The position numbers and the translations under genes were made by a program. Below are positions 1-7,847 of a DNA stretch of 29,668 bases, in pieces. Numbering within the stretch: position 1 is the stretch's first letter; each line of letters starts with the position of its first letter. The stretch is from assembly GCA_964441335.1 (NCBI GenBank), contig CAYTUI010000016.1, positions 1 to 29,668 on the forward strand, given 5' to 3'. The notes under the pieces are model-generated. The model did no database searches, had not been told where the DNA came from, and worked only from the letters and a program-made list of their open reading frames with translations. Origin of the DNA: CAYTUI01 sp964441335. Lineage in GTDB: Bacteria; Patescibacteriota; Patescibacteriia; UBA1558; 2-01-FULL-52-15.

Positions 1-600
1 CAATAAATTAAATCTTTGATCAGTCCCACCCAGTTCAATATCAGCTTTTAGCCTGACCGAATCATAGCCCTGCATCAATGGATACAAAACCTCTCTTAGA
101 GAAACCCTCTTACCGGCGAGTGTTCTTTTTTTAATATTTTCACGATTACTAAATTCGGCTAAAGAAAAAACATTAGCCTGCTCTCCTATCTCCTCATAAG
201 TAAGTTTCTTAAGCCATTGGGAATTATAAACAATCTTAGCTTTTTTGATATCAATAATTTTTGCAGCTTGCTTGATGTAGGTCTGAAGATTCTTTTTAAT
301 TTCTGCTGGCGACAACATTGGCCGCTCGCTGTCCTTATCACTGGTATCTCCAATCACCGCCGTAAAATCACCAACGACGAAGACAATCTGATGCCCAAGT
401 AACTGGAAATCTCTTAACTTTAGTAGGGGGATGGAGCGTCCTAGATGCAAATTGGGGCTAGTGGGATCAATGCCCAACTTGACAATCAGGACCTTGCCTG
501 ATCGTAATTTTTGTTCTAGTGTTTTGGTTTCAATGACTTCAGCGACCCCCCGTTCTAGGAGCTCCTTTATCTTGTTTTTATCGGTGATTATTTTTGACAT
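1..600 (-). CDS. tyrS: Tyrosyl-tRNA synthetase, N-terminal 200 residues (cut by window edge)
   Basis: Class I aminoacyl-tRNA synthetase that charges tRNA-Tyr in the cytoplasm. The reading frame starts at ATG 600 and stays open to base 1, so only the N-terminal part of the Rossmann catalytic domain is visible. Diagnostic stretches are KLGIDPTSPNLHLGR (residues 41-55, containing the HIGH-type signature as HLGR), the GDFTAVIGDTSDKD block (78-90) and LMQGYDS followed by DIELGGTDQRFN, the amino-acid binding strand and helix. The KMSKS loop and the C-terminal RNA-binding domain lie outside the window. TrpRS shares this fold, but the GDFTAVIGD and GGTDQRFN wording is TyrRS-like. There is no SD. The leader directly upstream is a heptamer-repeat element. 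Confidence 0.9.
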   Translation of the reverse strand, partial: MSKIITDKNKIKELLERGVAEVIETKTLEQKLRSGKVLIVKLGIDPTSPNLHLGRSIPLLKLRDFQLLGHQIVFVVGDFTAVIGDTSDKDSERPMLSPAEIKKNLQTYIKQAAKIIDIKKAKIVYNSQWLKKLTYEEIGEQANVFSLAEFSNRENIKKRTLAGKRVSLREVLYPLMQGYDSVRLKADIELGGTDQRFNLL

Positions 601-613
601 TAGCGTTGTTTTG

Positions 614-697
614 TGGGTTATGGGTAATGAGTAATGGGTAATGAGAGATAAGATGGCGAGCTTTTATACGTCTCCCACATTACCAGTTACACATTAC
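614..697. repeat. Heptamer inverted-repeat element between tyrS and the PBP gene
   Basis: The left arm (614-645) is a run of degenerate 7-mers of the form GGGTAAT / GAGTAAT. The right arm (674-697) carries the complementary type, CACATTA CCAGTTA CACATTA. The arms could pair across a ~28-nt centre. Read in the tyrS direction, the proximal arm is almost G-free and ends about 14 nt before the tyrS ATG. It belongs to the same family as the elements near 11557, 15889, 16201, 17595, 24726 and 28281. Confidence 0.75.
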
Positions 698-733
698 TTT
701 TATGCAATATTAGCTTTAATTATACCCCATTTC

Positions 734-742
734 TGTTATAAT
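734..742 (+). promoter_or_regulatory. Extended -10 promoter of the PBP gene
   Basis: TGT followed by a perfect TATAAT (737-742) forms an extended -10 element. The ATG is at 753, so the predicted transcript would have only about 4 nt of leader. No good -35 is seen. Inference from consensus only. Confidence 0.6.
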
Positions 743-752
743 TAACATCAAC

Positions 753-3704
753 ATGCCGATCAGACAATTACGACAAAAAAACAAATCCGGCTTTTATACT
801 CATAAAATCGGGGAGACTGGAAATATCACTAAAAGAGCCGTTGGCGCTAAGCCCCAAATTACGCGCTCGGGCTTTAACGAACCCAATGAACATTATGTAA
901 CCCCCAGCTGGAGAGCCCGGAGAAAAGGGGCACTGCTTAACAGCGGTAATTTTTGGACACTTTTTAGAAGGTCTTTGCCCACAATATTAATTATTTTTTT
1001 TCTGGGTGGAATTTTTTTTGTCGGAGCTATTGCCTGGTACTCTAGAGACTTGCCTGATCCAAATAAAATTATTGACCGCAGTTTAGCGCAAAGCACCAAA
1101 ATTTATGACCGCACCGGTGAACACTTACTTTATGAAATTCACGGTGATCAACGCCGGACCGTTATTGAGCTTAAAGACATCCCACAATACGCCATTGATG
1201 CGACAATTGCTGTTGAAGATAAAAATTTCTTTAAACACAGTGGCATCTCTCTTTGGGGTATAATCAGAGGCCAAATTGTTCCTCGTCTGCAAGGCAAGCG
1301 TGCCCAGGGAGGCTCTACTTTAACACAACAATTTGTCAAAAATGCTATTTTAACAAATGAAAGAAGTTTTTCCAGAAAATTCCGGGAATGGATTTTATCT
1401 TACCGTTTGGAACAAAAATTCACCAAAGAAGAAATTCTTAAACTTTATTTCAATGAAATACCTTATGGCACTACCGCCTACGGCATTGAATCTGCCAGCG
1501 GTATTTACTTTGGTAAAAGCGCTAAAGATTTAACCTTGGCCGAGGCTGCTATTTTAGCTGCTCTGCCGCAAGCACCCAGCTACTATTCGCCTTACGGTCC
1601 AAACAAAGATGCTTTAATGGAGCGCCAAAAGGTTGTTTTAAATCTAATGGTTGATCAGGGCTATATCACCAGACAACAAGCCGATCAGGCTGGTGCTGAA
1701 CAAGTGGCTTTCAAAAAAAAGCGCGAAGATATCACCGCTCCGCATTTTGTTTTCATGGTTCAAAACGAACTGGCTGAAAAATATGGCGATCGTTTGGTGG
1801 AACAGGGTGGTTTAATAATTACCACCACTCTTGATTGGGATAAGCAAAAGCTGGCTGAAGAAACTATCAACGAACAAGCTGATGGCATACAAGAGAGGTA
1901 CAATGCTGGTAACGCTTCGCTGGTGAGTATAGACGTGGCCAGCGGCGATGTCCTGGCCTTAGTCGGCTCTAAAGATTTTTTCAATGATGATATAGACGGA
2001 CAGGTTAACGTGGCTATTTCGCCTAGACAACCAGGTAGCTCTTTAAAACCCTTTGTTTATGCCGCGGCTTTTGCTAAGGGCTTTAATCCCAAAACCATAC
2101 TGTTTGATTTGGTTACTTCCTTTTCAGCCGGCGGTGATCCATATACACCCCATAATTACGATCTTAAAGAACATGGCCCGGTCTCTATGCGACAGGCCTT
2201 GGCCGGCTCACTCAATATCCCGGCCGTTAAAACCCTGTACTTAGCTGGCGTTGATAATGTTATTAAACTGACACAGGAATTAGGCTACACTACCTTAATT
2301 GATCCTAACCGTTACGGCTTATCATTAGTATTAGGTGGTGGGGAAGTTAAACTGATTGAACACGTTAATGCTTATGCTTCATTAGCCCGTGATGGTGTTT
2401 ATGAAAAATACTATACTGTTCTAAAAGTTGTGGATGCTAACGGCAAGGTCTTGGAAGAAAAAGAAGAGCCAAAAGAAAAAAGAGTCCTTGATAAGCAAGT
2501 GGCCCGCGAAGTGACTGACATTTTAACTGATAATTCAGCCCGGGCTTATATTTTTGGGGAGAACAATTACTTAACTTTAGGTGGTCGCCCGGTGGCTGCT
2601 AAAACCGGCACCACCAATGACTATCATGATGCCTGGACCATGGGCTATACGCCGCAAATTGCCACCGGCGTTTGGGTTGGTAATAGTGATAATACCGAAA
2701 TGAACCGCGGAGCAGACGGTTCAGTGGTAGCCGCCCCAATTTGGAACGCTTACATGCGTAAAATTTTAGCTATTTACCCAGCTAACGGCTTCCCCAAACC
2801 AGAGGAGATTAACTGCGATAAACCGATGGTCTGTGGCCAGCTAGCCGTTGAAGAAAAAATTAGAATTGATAAAAAAACCGGACAACGAGCTACTGAATTT
2901 ACTCCGGCCGAAGATATTGAAGAAAAAACTTATCGCGAAGTTCATAATATTCTACACTACGTAGATAAGAATGATCCTTTAGGCTCTATACCGGAAGATC
3001 CGACCAAAGATCCCCAATATACTCTTTGGGAAACGGCGGTTACTAAGTGGGCGGAAGCCCAAGGTTATCTGGATGAACTGCCACCCGCGCAAGACGATCA
3101 GCAACACACTGCTGAAAACCAACCAACCATTGAGTGGCGACAACCACAGAATGGTCAGACCATTAGCGATAATAAAATCACTTTGCGAGTTCAGACCAGT
3201 TCTAAACGCGGTGTAGTTAAGGTTGACTACTACCTAGATAATCAATTTTTGGGCACCGCCACACAGTCGCCTTTTGACCTAACAGTAGATGCTAAGCCCA
3301 ATTGGCAAAACGGGCAATACACTTTAAGAGCCACTGCTTATGACGATGTTAATAATTCCAAAACTGCCAGTATCAATATTAATTTGGATATAACCAGGGT
3401 TGATTTAAATATTAAAACCACCTGGGTAGCGCCGGTGAATAATGAAAACTATACCTTAGCCAACTTTCCCAAAGAATTGAAAATTAATATTGATAAAATA
3501 GCCGATATTAAAAAGGTGGACTTCTATTATATTTTCAACGATCAATCCAACTGGATAGCTTATCAAGAAAATTTGAAGTCCAACAATCTTAATCAAGCCT
3601 GGTCGCCGACCAAGGGCGCTGGAGTATATAAATTCTATTTGATTATTACTGATGCTTTCGGACGGGTATCGGCTACAGATGAAATTGTGGTGAATATACA
3701 ATAA
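753..3704 (+). CDS. Class A penicillin-binding protein (PBP1A family) with C-terminal Ig-like extension
   Basis: Bifunctional peptidoglycan synthase anchored in the cytoplasmic membrane: glycosyltransferase polymerisation of lipid II plus D,D-transpeptidation. The 983 residues read as a basic cytoplasmic tail (1-74), one transmembrane helix (about 75-96), a GT51 domain with EDKNFF (155-160) and GGSTLTQQ (186-193), and a transpeptidase domain with SSLK (S429 nucleophile, K432), SLN (486-488) and KTGT (617-620). All catalytic motifs are intact. From about residue 800 there are two beta-rich Ig-like modules, longer than a typical PBP1A tail and likely to sit outside the membrane. The start follows a TATAAT by 10 nt and lacks an SD. 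The gene stands alone between tyrS (divergent) and a membrane protein. Confidence 0.95.
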   Translation: MPIRQLRQKNKSGFYTHKIGETGNITKRAVGAKPQITRSGFNEPNEHYVTPSWRARRKGALLNSGNFWTLFRRSLPTILIIFFLGGIFFVGAIAWYSRDLPDPNKIIDRSLAQSTKIYDRTGEHLLYEIHGDQRRTVIELKDIPQYAIDATIAVEDKNFFKHSGISLWGIIRGQIVPRLQGKRAQGGSTLTQQFVKNAILTNERSFSRKFREWILSYRLEQKFTKEEILKLYFNEIPYGTTAYGIESASGIYFGKSAKDLTLAEAAILAALPQAPSYYSPYGPNKDALMERQKVVLNLMVDQGYITRQQADQAGAEQVAFKKKREDITAPHFVFMVQNELAEKYGDRLVEQGGLIITTTLDWDKQKLAEETINEQADGIQERYNAGNASLVSIDVASGDVLALVGSKDFFNDDIDGQVNVAISPRQPGSSLKPFVYAAAFAKGFNPKTILFDLVTSFSAGGDPYTPHNYDLKEHGPVSMRQALAGSLNIPAVKTLYLAGVDNVIKLTQELGYTTLIDPNRYGLSLVLGGGEVKLIEHVNAYASLARDGVYEKYYTVLKVVDANGKVLEEKEEPKEKRVLDKQVAREVTDILTDNSARAYIFGENNYLTLGGRPVAAKTGTTNDYHDAWTMGYTPQIATGVWVGNSDNTEMNRGADGSVVAAPIWNAYMRKILAIYPANGFPKPEEINCDKPMVCGQLAVEEKIRIDKKTGQRATEFTPAEDIEEKTYREVHNILHYVDKNDPLGSIPEDPTKDPQYTLWETAVTKWAEAQGYLDELPPAQDDQQHTAENQPTIEWRQPQNGQTISDNKITLRVQTSSKRGVVKVDYYLDNQFLGTATQSPFDLTVDAKPNWQNGQYTLRATAYDDVNNSKTASININLDITRVDLNIKTTWVAPVNNENYTLANFPKELKINIDKIADIKKVDFYYIFNDQSNWIAYQENLKSNNLNQAWSPTKGAGVYKFYLIITDAFGRVSATDEIVVNIQ

Positions 3705-3735
3705 TAATAAGACAAATAATCATTAAAATTATCGT

Positions 3736-4311
3736 ATGAGCAACCCTATAAAGCGACTTTTGTTAATCACTCTGATAACCTCTTTGGGTATCGGGGCCAT
3801 CATTGGAATCTTTATATTTTTATTCGGTAATTTTGGAGATACCGAACAAAAACTATTATTTACAACATTGACTCTCGGAGGATTTAGCCTAACAGGTTTG
3901 TGTTGTGCTTTGTTAATTGGTAAGAACAAATTATCTTGGTTTGGGCTTTTGGGTATAATTATGTCCTTAGGAGCCTTTATTTATTCTATTTTGATTATCT
4001 GGGGGTATCTTGACATTTGGGATGATGATGCCCAAATAAAAACTTTTTTTATATTAATAATTTTAGCGTTAAGCTGCGCACATGCCAGTCTGTTATTATT
4101 AATTAATCCTAAAAATAAAGCCATTAAACTGATGCTGACAATTACCTTATTATTCCTAGCAATTGTAGCAGCTCTGCTCGTTTATTTTATAATTAATGAT
4201 TTTGATCTTGGAGTGATAATTTTAAGATTTCTCGGTTCTTTTGCCATCTTAGATGTTTTGGGGACAATAGTTACGCCCATTACTAATAGAATGACTACCT
4301 CTAATAATTAA
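3736..4311 (+). CDS. Hypothetical multi-pass membrane protein
   Basis: 191 residues, almost entirely hydrophobic, with about six predicted transmembrane helices separated by short polar loops (for example GDTEQK near 34, WDDDAQIK near 95 and NPKNKAIK near 125). No family recognised and no catalytic motif seen. It begins 31 nt after the PBP gene. TAAAAT (3724-3729) sits 6 nt before the ATG, so it may have its own near-leaderless start rather than depending on read-through. There is no SD. Base composition matches the backbone. Confidence 0.75.
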   Translation: MSNPIKRLLLITLITSLGIGAIIGIFIFLFGNFGDTEQKLLFTTLTLGGFSLTGLCCALLIGKNKLSWFGLLGIIMSLGAFIYSILIIWGYLDIWDDDAQIKTFFILIILALSCAHASLLLLINPKNKAIKLMLTITLLFLAIVAALLVYFIINDFDLGVIILRFLGSFAILDVLGTIVTPITNRMTTSNN

Positions 4312-4328
4312 TTATTAATTAAATAACC

Positions 4329-4514
4329 ATGACTAGTCCGGAAAACGGTGGTTTCTGGAAAGGAGTCTTTCCAGAAAGAACACCTCTAACTCCAGAGGAG
4401 CGGGTGGAGGCTGATGATTGCCTAAGAGAAATTGAGGGGCAAATTACCAGTCTGCCACCAGAGCAACAAGCAAAATTAAAAACTTTTTGGGAAAATTTGG
4501 GTAAGGAAAATTAA
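4329..4514 (+). CDS. Small acidic hypothetical protein (61 aa)
   Basis: Short soluble protein with a proline-rich N-terminus (PERTPLTPEERVE) and two amphipathic helices (EADDCLREIEGQITSL and PPEQQAKLKTFWENL). It lies 17 nt downstream of the membrane-protein gene on the same strand and just ahead of a terminator, so it reads as the last gene of that unit. No family recognised. The frame is short, but position and helical pattern favour a real gene. Start ATG without SD. Confidence 0.55.
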   Translation: MTSPENGGFWKGVFPERTPLTPEERVEADDCLREIEGQITSLPPEQQAKLKTFWENLGKEN

Positions 4515-4549
4515 CGTCGCTTCCTTTACTTTTCTTCTCATAAAAAATA

Positions 4550-4585
4550 AAAACAACTCACCGAGGTGAATTGTTTTAATTTTTG
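4550..4585 (+). terminator. Intrinsic terminator after the 4329 gene
   Basis: AAACAACTCACC and GGTGAATTGTTT form an 11-12 bp stem with one mismatch and a tiny GA loop, followed by TTAATTTTTG. It closes the 3736-4514 unit. The next ~175 bases (4586-4760) hold nothing I recognise: no open frame of note and no clear promoter. Confidence 0.75.
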
Positions 4586-4761
4586 TACATATGAAAGTGT
4601 GATTATTGTTAGGTTGCAATTATGTCAAGAATAAAAAAATGAAATATCTTACAACGTCGCATGTGTGGCCTACTAAATCTTTTATAAAATTTTTAAGCCC
4701 TTATGAGGAACTGATCTGCGCTATCATCCGCAGGAAATAATGTTTGGTTTGTAGAAGCTAA

Positions 4762-4791
4762 AACGCCGATCGGGTTAAACCGATCGGCGTT
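4762..4791 (-). terminator. Perfect 12-bp hairpin terminator of the zinc-ribbon cassette
   Basis: AACGCCGATCGG and CCGATCGGCGTT form a perfect 12-bp stem with a 6-nt loop. On the minus strand it is followed by TTTAGC. It lies 27 nt past the stop codon of the minus-strand gene 4819-5121. Confidence 0.75.
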
Positions 4792-4818
4792 GTTGTCCAC
4801 AAAACGGGGGGGTCGTTG

Positions 4819-5121
4819 CTACTTCAGCGGCCCGTGGAACAAGCAGCCGTAGCTCTCCTCATCCTTCTTGACGAGTGTCTTTCCACAGCGGCCGCACTTG
4901 TAGCGCGTGTGTGTGGTACAACACTCGTTCCACATTTTCAGGATCGGTCCATCATCGAGATGACCGAAAAGCTCGCAGTAACGAGCTCTCGTCACCTGTT
5001 GCAGCGACACCTCGTTATAGCCGCAACAAACGCAGCTGCCCGGCTTCTGCTGAAAAGCCCGACAACTTTCACACCTGAAGGCCGTTAGGTCCCTGGCCGC
5101 CTGCTTTTTCTTCGTGGGCAT
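4819..5121 (-). CDS. Small two-zinc-ribbon protein (GC-rich orphan cassette A)
   Basis: 100 residues with two likely zinc sites. The first is CESC (17-20) paired with CVCC (30-33). The second is CGRC (75-78) paired with CLFH near residues 93-96, where a histidine replaces the fourth cysteine. The N-terminus is lysine-rich (MPTKKKQ), so nucleic-acid or protein binding is plausible, but no family is recognised. The ATG at 5121 follows a strong SD (AAGGAGG, about 6 nt spacing), unlike backbone genes. Its GC-rich codons contrast with the AT-rich flanks. It has its own consensus promoter (5188-5216) and hairpin terminator, forming a self-contained unit. Confidence 0.75.
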   Translation of the reverse strand: MPTKKKQAARDLTAFRCESCRAFQQKPGSCVCCGYNEVSLQQVTRARYCELFGHLDDGPILKMWNECCTTHTRYKCGRCGKTLVKKDEESYGCLFHGPLK

Positions 5122-5187
5122 GATTCCTCCTTACTTTGCGAAAAGAACTCCGAAAAACCAACATTCTCAAGCTTTCGTTGACTGGCC

Positions 5188-5216
5188 AATATACCACACC
5201 AGGTTCCCTGGGTCAA
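5188..5216 (-). promoter_or_regulatory. Consensus promoter of cassette A
   Basis: Minus-strand TTGACC (5216-5211), 17-bp spacer, TATATT (5193-5188). The expected start site is near 5181, giving a leader of about 60 nt that ends in the SD before ATG 5121. Confidence 0.75.
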
Positions 5217-5333
5217 TTAGGAAAACCCAGCCCTATCTTTTTTGAAATAATATCGCACAGCGATGTATATGCAGTTCGTCCTCATGGATAGTAAACTGTC
5301 CAGTTAGCCGACGTTTTATTTTTTTACCCCGTG

Positions 5334-5362
5334 TTGACATTTGGGGTTTTAAATGATTAAAT
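5334..5362 (+). promoter_or_regulatory. Promoter of cassette B
   Basis: TTGACA (5334-5339), 17-bp spacer, TTAAAT (5357-5362). It lies about 60 nt upstream of the GTG start at 5425. The 5217-5333 stretch before it shows only short stems (ATCGC/GCGAT near 5250) and no gene. Confidence 0.65.
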
Positions 5363-5424
5363 CATTCAGCTGAAAAATTTCTTGCTAATTGGTTTGTCGC
5401 TAAACAACCTAACTGGAGGGTAAG

Positions 5425-5919
5425 GTGAGACTAGCGCTTTTCAGACAGCCGGAGCAGGGCTCTGCTATCCGGCTTCAGGTTGACCGCGGTGGTACTCCAA
5501 AAGAGCGTCTAGCCCGTATCAAAGCGGTCCATTCGCCTCGTCGCTTCTGGAAGGGCATCCCCTACGCGGATAGTATACCTCTTTACACTAAGCCGACCGA
5601 GGGCGTCTTCTGCCCTTTGCCCTTAGTAGAGGCTCAAAACGGGCTGGTCCTCCTGGAAGGACTTCGGGATCATCCCAGATTTCGTCCGGCCGACCTGACC
5701 GAACTGTTTGCTTATCTGCAAGTAACTCGGGGGGCGCTCCGACCACAGCAGGAGATTCTGGCTTTTGGTTCAATTGTGCCGGATCAAGAGGGGATTCTGC
5801 GAGTCCCTTGCGCCACAACCAAAGGTTCAACCAAAAAGCCTCACTTGGCGTTCCGTAAAGTGGCCGATATCTTCGGCTTCTCTTCCGAAACCAGCGTCTT
5901 GGTTTGGCAAAAGACCTAA
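5425..5919 (+). CDS. Hypothetical soluble protein (GC-rich orphan cassette B)
   Basis: 164 residues with no transmembrane segment or signal peptide. It is basic in its first third (VDRGGTPKERLARIKAVHSPRRFWKG), and no family or catalytic motif is recognised. It starts at GTG 5425 behind GGAGG with 5 nt spacing, so the SD decides the start. It has GC-rich codon use, its own promoter and a strong terminator 24 nt after the stop. This is the only plus-strand member of the cassette group. The opposite strand also has an open frame here (5588-5830), but the SD, promoter and terminator all favour the plus strand. Confidence 0.65.
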   Translation: MRLALFRQPEQGSAIRLQVDRGGTPKERLARIKAVHSPRRFWKGIPYADSIPLYTKPTEGVFCPLPLVEAQNGLVLLEGLRDHPRFRPADLTELFAYLQVTRGALRPQQEILAFGSIVPDQEGILRVPCATTKGSTKKPHLAFRKVADIFGFSSETSVLVWQKT

Positions 5920-5942
5920 CGGGGCATCTGCGCGGTTATAAC

Positions 5943-5985
5943 AAACCGGCGACTAACTATCACAGTTGGCCGCCGGTTTTCAATT
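5943..5985 (+). terminator. Terminator of cassette B
   Basis: AAACCGGCG (5943-5951) pairs with CGCCGGTTT (5971-5979), with an inner AACT/AGTT stem, then TTTTCAATTT. Confidence 0.75.
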
Positions 5986-6010
5986 TATAAACTTAGCTTT
6001 TAACCACAAA

Positions 6011-6045
6011 CCTAGTCTTCGAGTTTATCGAGAAGCTTTAAAAAA
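6011..6045. repeat. Dispersed REP-like hairpin repeat, copy 1
   Basis: Contains CTTCGAGTTTATCGAGAAG (6017-6035), a small imperfect dyad, within a ~35-bp block that recurs near 12354-12390 (CTTCGAGCCTGTCGAGAAG, with the same AACC-AGT left flank and a TTTA right flank). Both copies are intergenic. Confidence 0.6.
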
Positions 6046-6080
6046 ATATGTAGTGAGATAACAAAATATTCTTAGGGGGT

Positions 6081-6105
6081 GAGGAAAGAGACGTTCTCTT
6101 TCCTC
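6081..6105 (-). terminator. 10-bp hairpin at the end of cassette C
   Basis: GAGGAAAGAG pairs perfectly with CTCTTTCCTC around a 5-nt loop, 25 nt past the stop of the minus-strand gene 6130-6345. On the minus strand it is followed by ACCCCCTAAG rather than U's, so it could be an RNA-stabilising or factor-assisted terminator. Confidence 0.5.
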
Positions 6106-6129
6106 AATGGGTGTTGGACTTGGTGCTGA

Positions 6130-6345
6130 TCACCGCCGAGCTTTTGGGATATTGATACGTCCAGAACTCTCCCACTCGTTACGAATCAGGCTAGTGATTA
6201 TGGGGATGATGAATAGCAAGACCCCAAAGGTCGCTTCCCATTCACCCCCCTTACTCCTGATGAAGTTGCCATGCACGAACAGGAGTAACCCCATAACTAA
6301 CATCGCGGGGCGGATGATGCGTGGATACACTTTGTTTTTTCTCAT
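6130..6345 (-). CDS. Small two-TM membrane protein (cassette C, second gene)
   Basis: 71 residues: a basic N-terminus (MRKNKVYPRIIR), then two hydrophobic segments (about 12-28 and 40-57) separated by HGNFIRSKGGEWEAT, and a basic tail (RINIPKARR). Family unknown. The ATG at 6345 follows AAAGGAG with 7 nt spacing. It lies 35 nt after the companion gene 6381-6611, also a small two-TM protein, so the two may form a pair. GC-rich relative to the flanks. No motif suggests a function. Confidence 0.65.
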   Translation of the reverse strand: MRKNKVYPRIIRPAMLVMGLLLFVHGNFIRSKGGEWEATFGVLLFIIPIITSLIRNEWESSGRINIPKARR

Positions 6346-6380
6346 CAGAGCTCCTTTCCTAGGGCTTGAATCTGAAATCG

Positions 6381-6611
6381 CTACAGCTTAGGGTTTGTAT
6401 TGTCGTGAGGCACACCGCGCCGTGCGGATATGATGACTAAAATCACTAAGACCCAAGCCGACCCCAGGAGCATGCCTCCACAAAAAGTCACCACCCATAC
6501 CCACAGAGGGCATCCATCGGTCATCAGACCGATAATCGCCAGCGCTGCGCCGGTAATCAAGGCGACAATAGTTGTTGGGGAAACGCTCTTTGTTTGACGT
6601 TCAAATTGCAC
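6381..6611 (-). CDS. Small two-TM membrane protein (cassette C, first gene)
   Basis: 76 residues: a polar N-terminus (MQFERQTKSVSPTT), two transmembrane helices (about 15-31 and 38-62) joined by DGCPLW, and a polar tail. The start is GTG 6611, fixed by AAGGAGGTG with a short spacer. First gene of a two-gene unit with its own promoter. No homologous family recognised. Small size and paired hydrophobic segments would suit an accessory membrane peptide, but nothing in the sequence shows a role. Confidence 0.65.
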   Translation of the reverse strand: MQFERQTKSVSPTTIVALITGAALAIIGLMTDGCPLWVWVVTFCGGMLLGSAWVLVILVIISARRGVPHDNTNPKL

Positions 6612-6670
6612 GATTCACCTCCTTTGTGAAAACACCCCCAAAGAATATTTTGCTAATGAACCAACAAACG

Positions 6671-6699
6671 AATATATCACCGTTGCCGCAAATCGTCAA
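6671..6699 (-). promoter_or_regulatory. Consensus promoter of cassette C
   Basis: Minus-strand TTGACG (6699-6694), 17-bp spacer, TATATT (6676-6671). Its start site near 6664 gives a ~50-nt leader carrying the SD of the 6611 gene. The -35 lies just downstream of the pyrophosphatase stop codon at 6704. Confidence 0.75.
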
Positions 6700-6703
6700 G
6701 ATA

Positions 6704-7042
6704 TCACCTCAAAATCTCACTCTTAAAATACCTCTCCTGAAACTCCGTAGCCTTCATTATCTCTTCATTAGACAGCCTTGTTCCTTGAGGCACTACTATT
6801 AATTTATCGTCATCATCATTTAAACGATGAATAATAGCAATGCATTGACCGGCGAATTCTTTAAGCGGTTCTTTTACTCCTAAAACATAAACATCTATTT
6901 CTTCGCCATCGGCCGCAATTGTGTTGGGCACATAACCGTAATTGATGGGGTAAACAAAATCAAACTTTGGGTGCTTTGAACCAATAGGTCTATCAACCAG
7001 CACCTTTACCGTTTGACCGACGTATTTAGAAATATCGGGCAT
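6704..7042 (-). CDS. Soluble inorganic pyrophosphatase, short form
   Basis: Hydrolyses pyrophosphate to two phosphates in the cytoplasm, pulling biosynthetic reactions forward. The 112 residues match the core of the family I fold: RPIGSKHP, VYPINYGYVPNT (the xYPxNYGY strand), DGEEIDVYVLG (the metal-binding aspartates, DGxxxDxxVL) and KLIVVPQGT. It is shorter than the ~175-residue classical enzyme, resembling the compact versions known from Clostridia and CPR bacteria. Third gene of a tight operon: only 4 nt separate it from the upstream stop. A membrane pyrophosphatase is also encoded at the right edge. Confidence 0.85.
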   Translation of the reverse strand: MPDISKYVGQTVKVLVDRPIGSKHPKFDFVYPINYGYVPNTIAADGEEIDVYVLGVKEPLKEFAGQCIAIIHRLNDDDDKLIVVPQGTRLSNEEIMKATEFQERYFKSEILR

Positions 7043-7046
7043 CCGT

Positions 7047-7310
7047 TTATGCCTTTCTTTTTAGCCACCATTTTTTAACCACCGGCACTGTCAGGGTTGA
7101 TAATAAAAAGGCCAGCGATGGAACGATGGTATTAAGAAAGGGTTTATTTAAATCGGTAACGAAGAAAAATATTACAATAACTATGTAAGTTAAAACAAGG
7201 ATTAAGAGTTTTCTGACCCAACTTGTTTCCCAAGCCTTATCAGTCTCAACCCGTTTGTTTCTGTTTTTTATATCTTCAATTTCTTTCTGTAAATCTTCTA
7301 CGGTCATCAT
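7047..7310 (-). CDS. Membrane protein with N-terminal coiled coil
   Basis: 87 residues: an acidic/basic heptad region (VEDLQKEIEDIKNRNKRVETDK, about 4-25) predicted as a short coiled coil, then two transmembrane helices (about 33-52 and 59-77) and a basic tail (KKWWLKRKA). Family function unknown. It is coupled to the upstream gene (5 nt gap) and to the pyrophosphatase (4 nt gap). Two adjacent ATGs (7310 and 7307) are possible starts. No SD. Confidence 0.75.
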   Translation of the reverse strand: MMTVEDLQKEIEDIKNRNKRVETDKAWETSWVRKLLILVLTYIVIVIFFFVTDLNKPFLNTIVPSLAFLLSTLTVPVVKKWWLKRKA

Positions 7311-7315
7311 GGCGC

Positions 7316-7636
7316 TTATTGTGATATATACTTTTCCTTAAATTCTTTTTCATCACCATAAATTGTAAAATTCTTTTGGTGATCTGGTTCTAAAAACGGC
7401 TTCTCTTTTTTATGCTTGATACCACACCAATAGTGTTCAGTCTGTCCGGCGATTTCACCCCAATAGCGCACCACTCCATTGGCGTACCCACAATACATAC
7501 AATAAAGTTTCTGCCTCCAACCAAGATATGATAATTTCCCACGATCCCATATCTTAATATACTTTCTGCGGTTTATATACAGCATCCTACACAAAGGAAA
7601 GCAAATTCTGTGATACATCTCCACCCAAATATCCAT
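7316..7636 (-). CDS. Hypothetical protein with cysteine/aromatic-rich core
   Basis: About 106 residues, basic and rich in Tyr, Trp and Cys. A CMYCGYANG segment followed by YWCGIKHKK suggests a single metal site (CxxC plus a distant Cys/His), but no known zinc-ribbon family is recognised. The ATG at 7636 is chosen over a TTG two codons upstream. First gene of the operon 7636-6704. The conserved-looking YWGEIAGQTEHYWCGIKH stretch argues for a real protein under selection. Confidence 0.7.
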   Translation of the reverse strand: MDIWVEMYHRICFPLCRMLYINRRKYIKIWDRGKLSYLGWRQKLYCMYCGYANGVVRYWGEIAGQTEHYWCGIKHKKEKPFLEPDHQKNFTIYGDEKEFKEKYISQ

Positions 7637-7794
7637 AATCAATAAAGGGATAATAACCGATGTGATAAACGGTATTAAAATGATGTGCTTGAATAGACCG
7701 GTACGACTTTTTTAAATAGAGCATTATTTTAATTTAATCAATATTACGTTAATTATTCAATGCTATCATCGGCTCCGCGCTTGAACAGCCCAGA

Positions 7795-7822
7795 TAAAAA
7801 CAGCTTGAGGAAGCTGTTTTTT
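7795..7822 (-). terminator. Terminator after dnaN
   Basis: AACAGCTT and AAGCTGTT form an 8-bp stem around a 4-nt loop, with T-rich tracts on both sides (TTTTTAT on the minus strand, TTTTTTAAA on the plus strand). It can serve dnaN and is potentially bidirectional. Confidence 0.8.
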
Positions 7823-7847
7823 AAATATCGATCTTACATTAAATATA

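Noticed and set aside
7316..7642. TTG start two codons upstream of ATG 7636
   Set aside because: No SD and no conservation argument; ATG is simpler.
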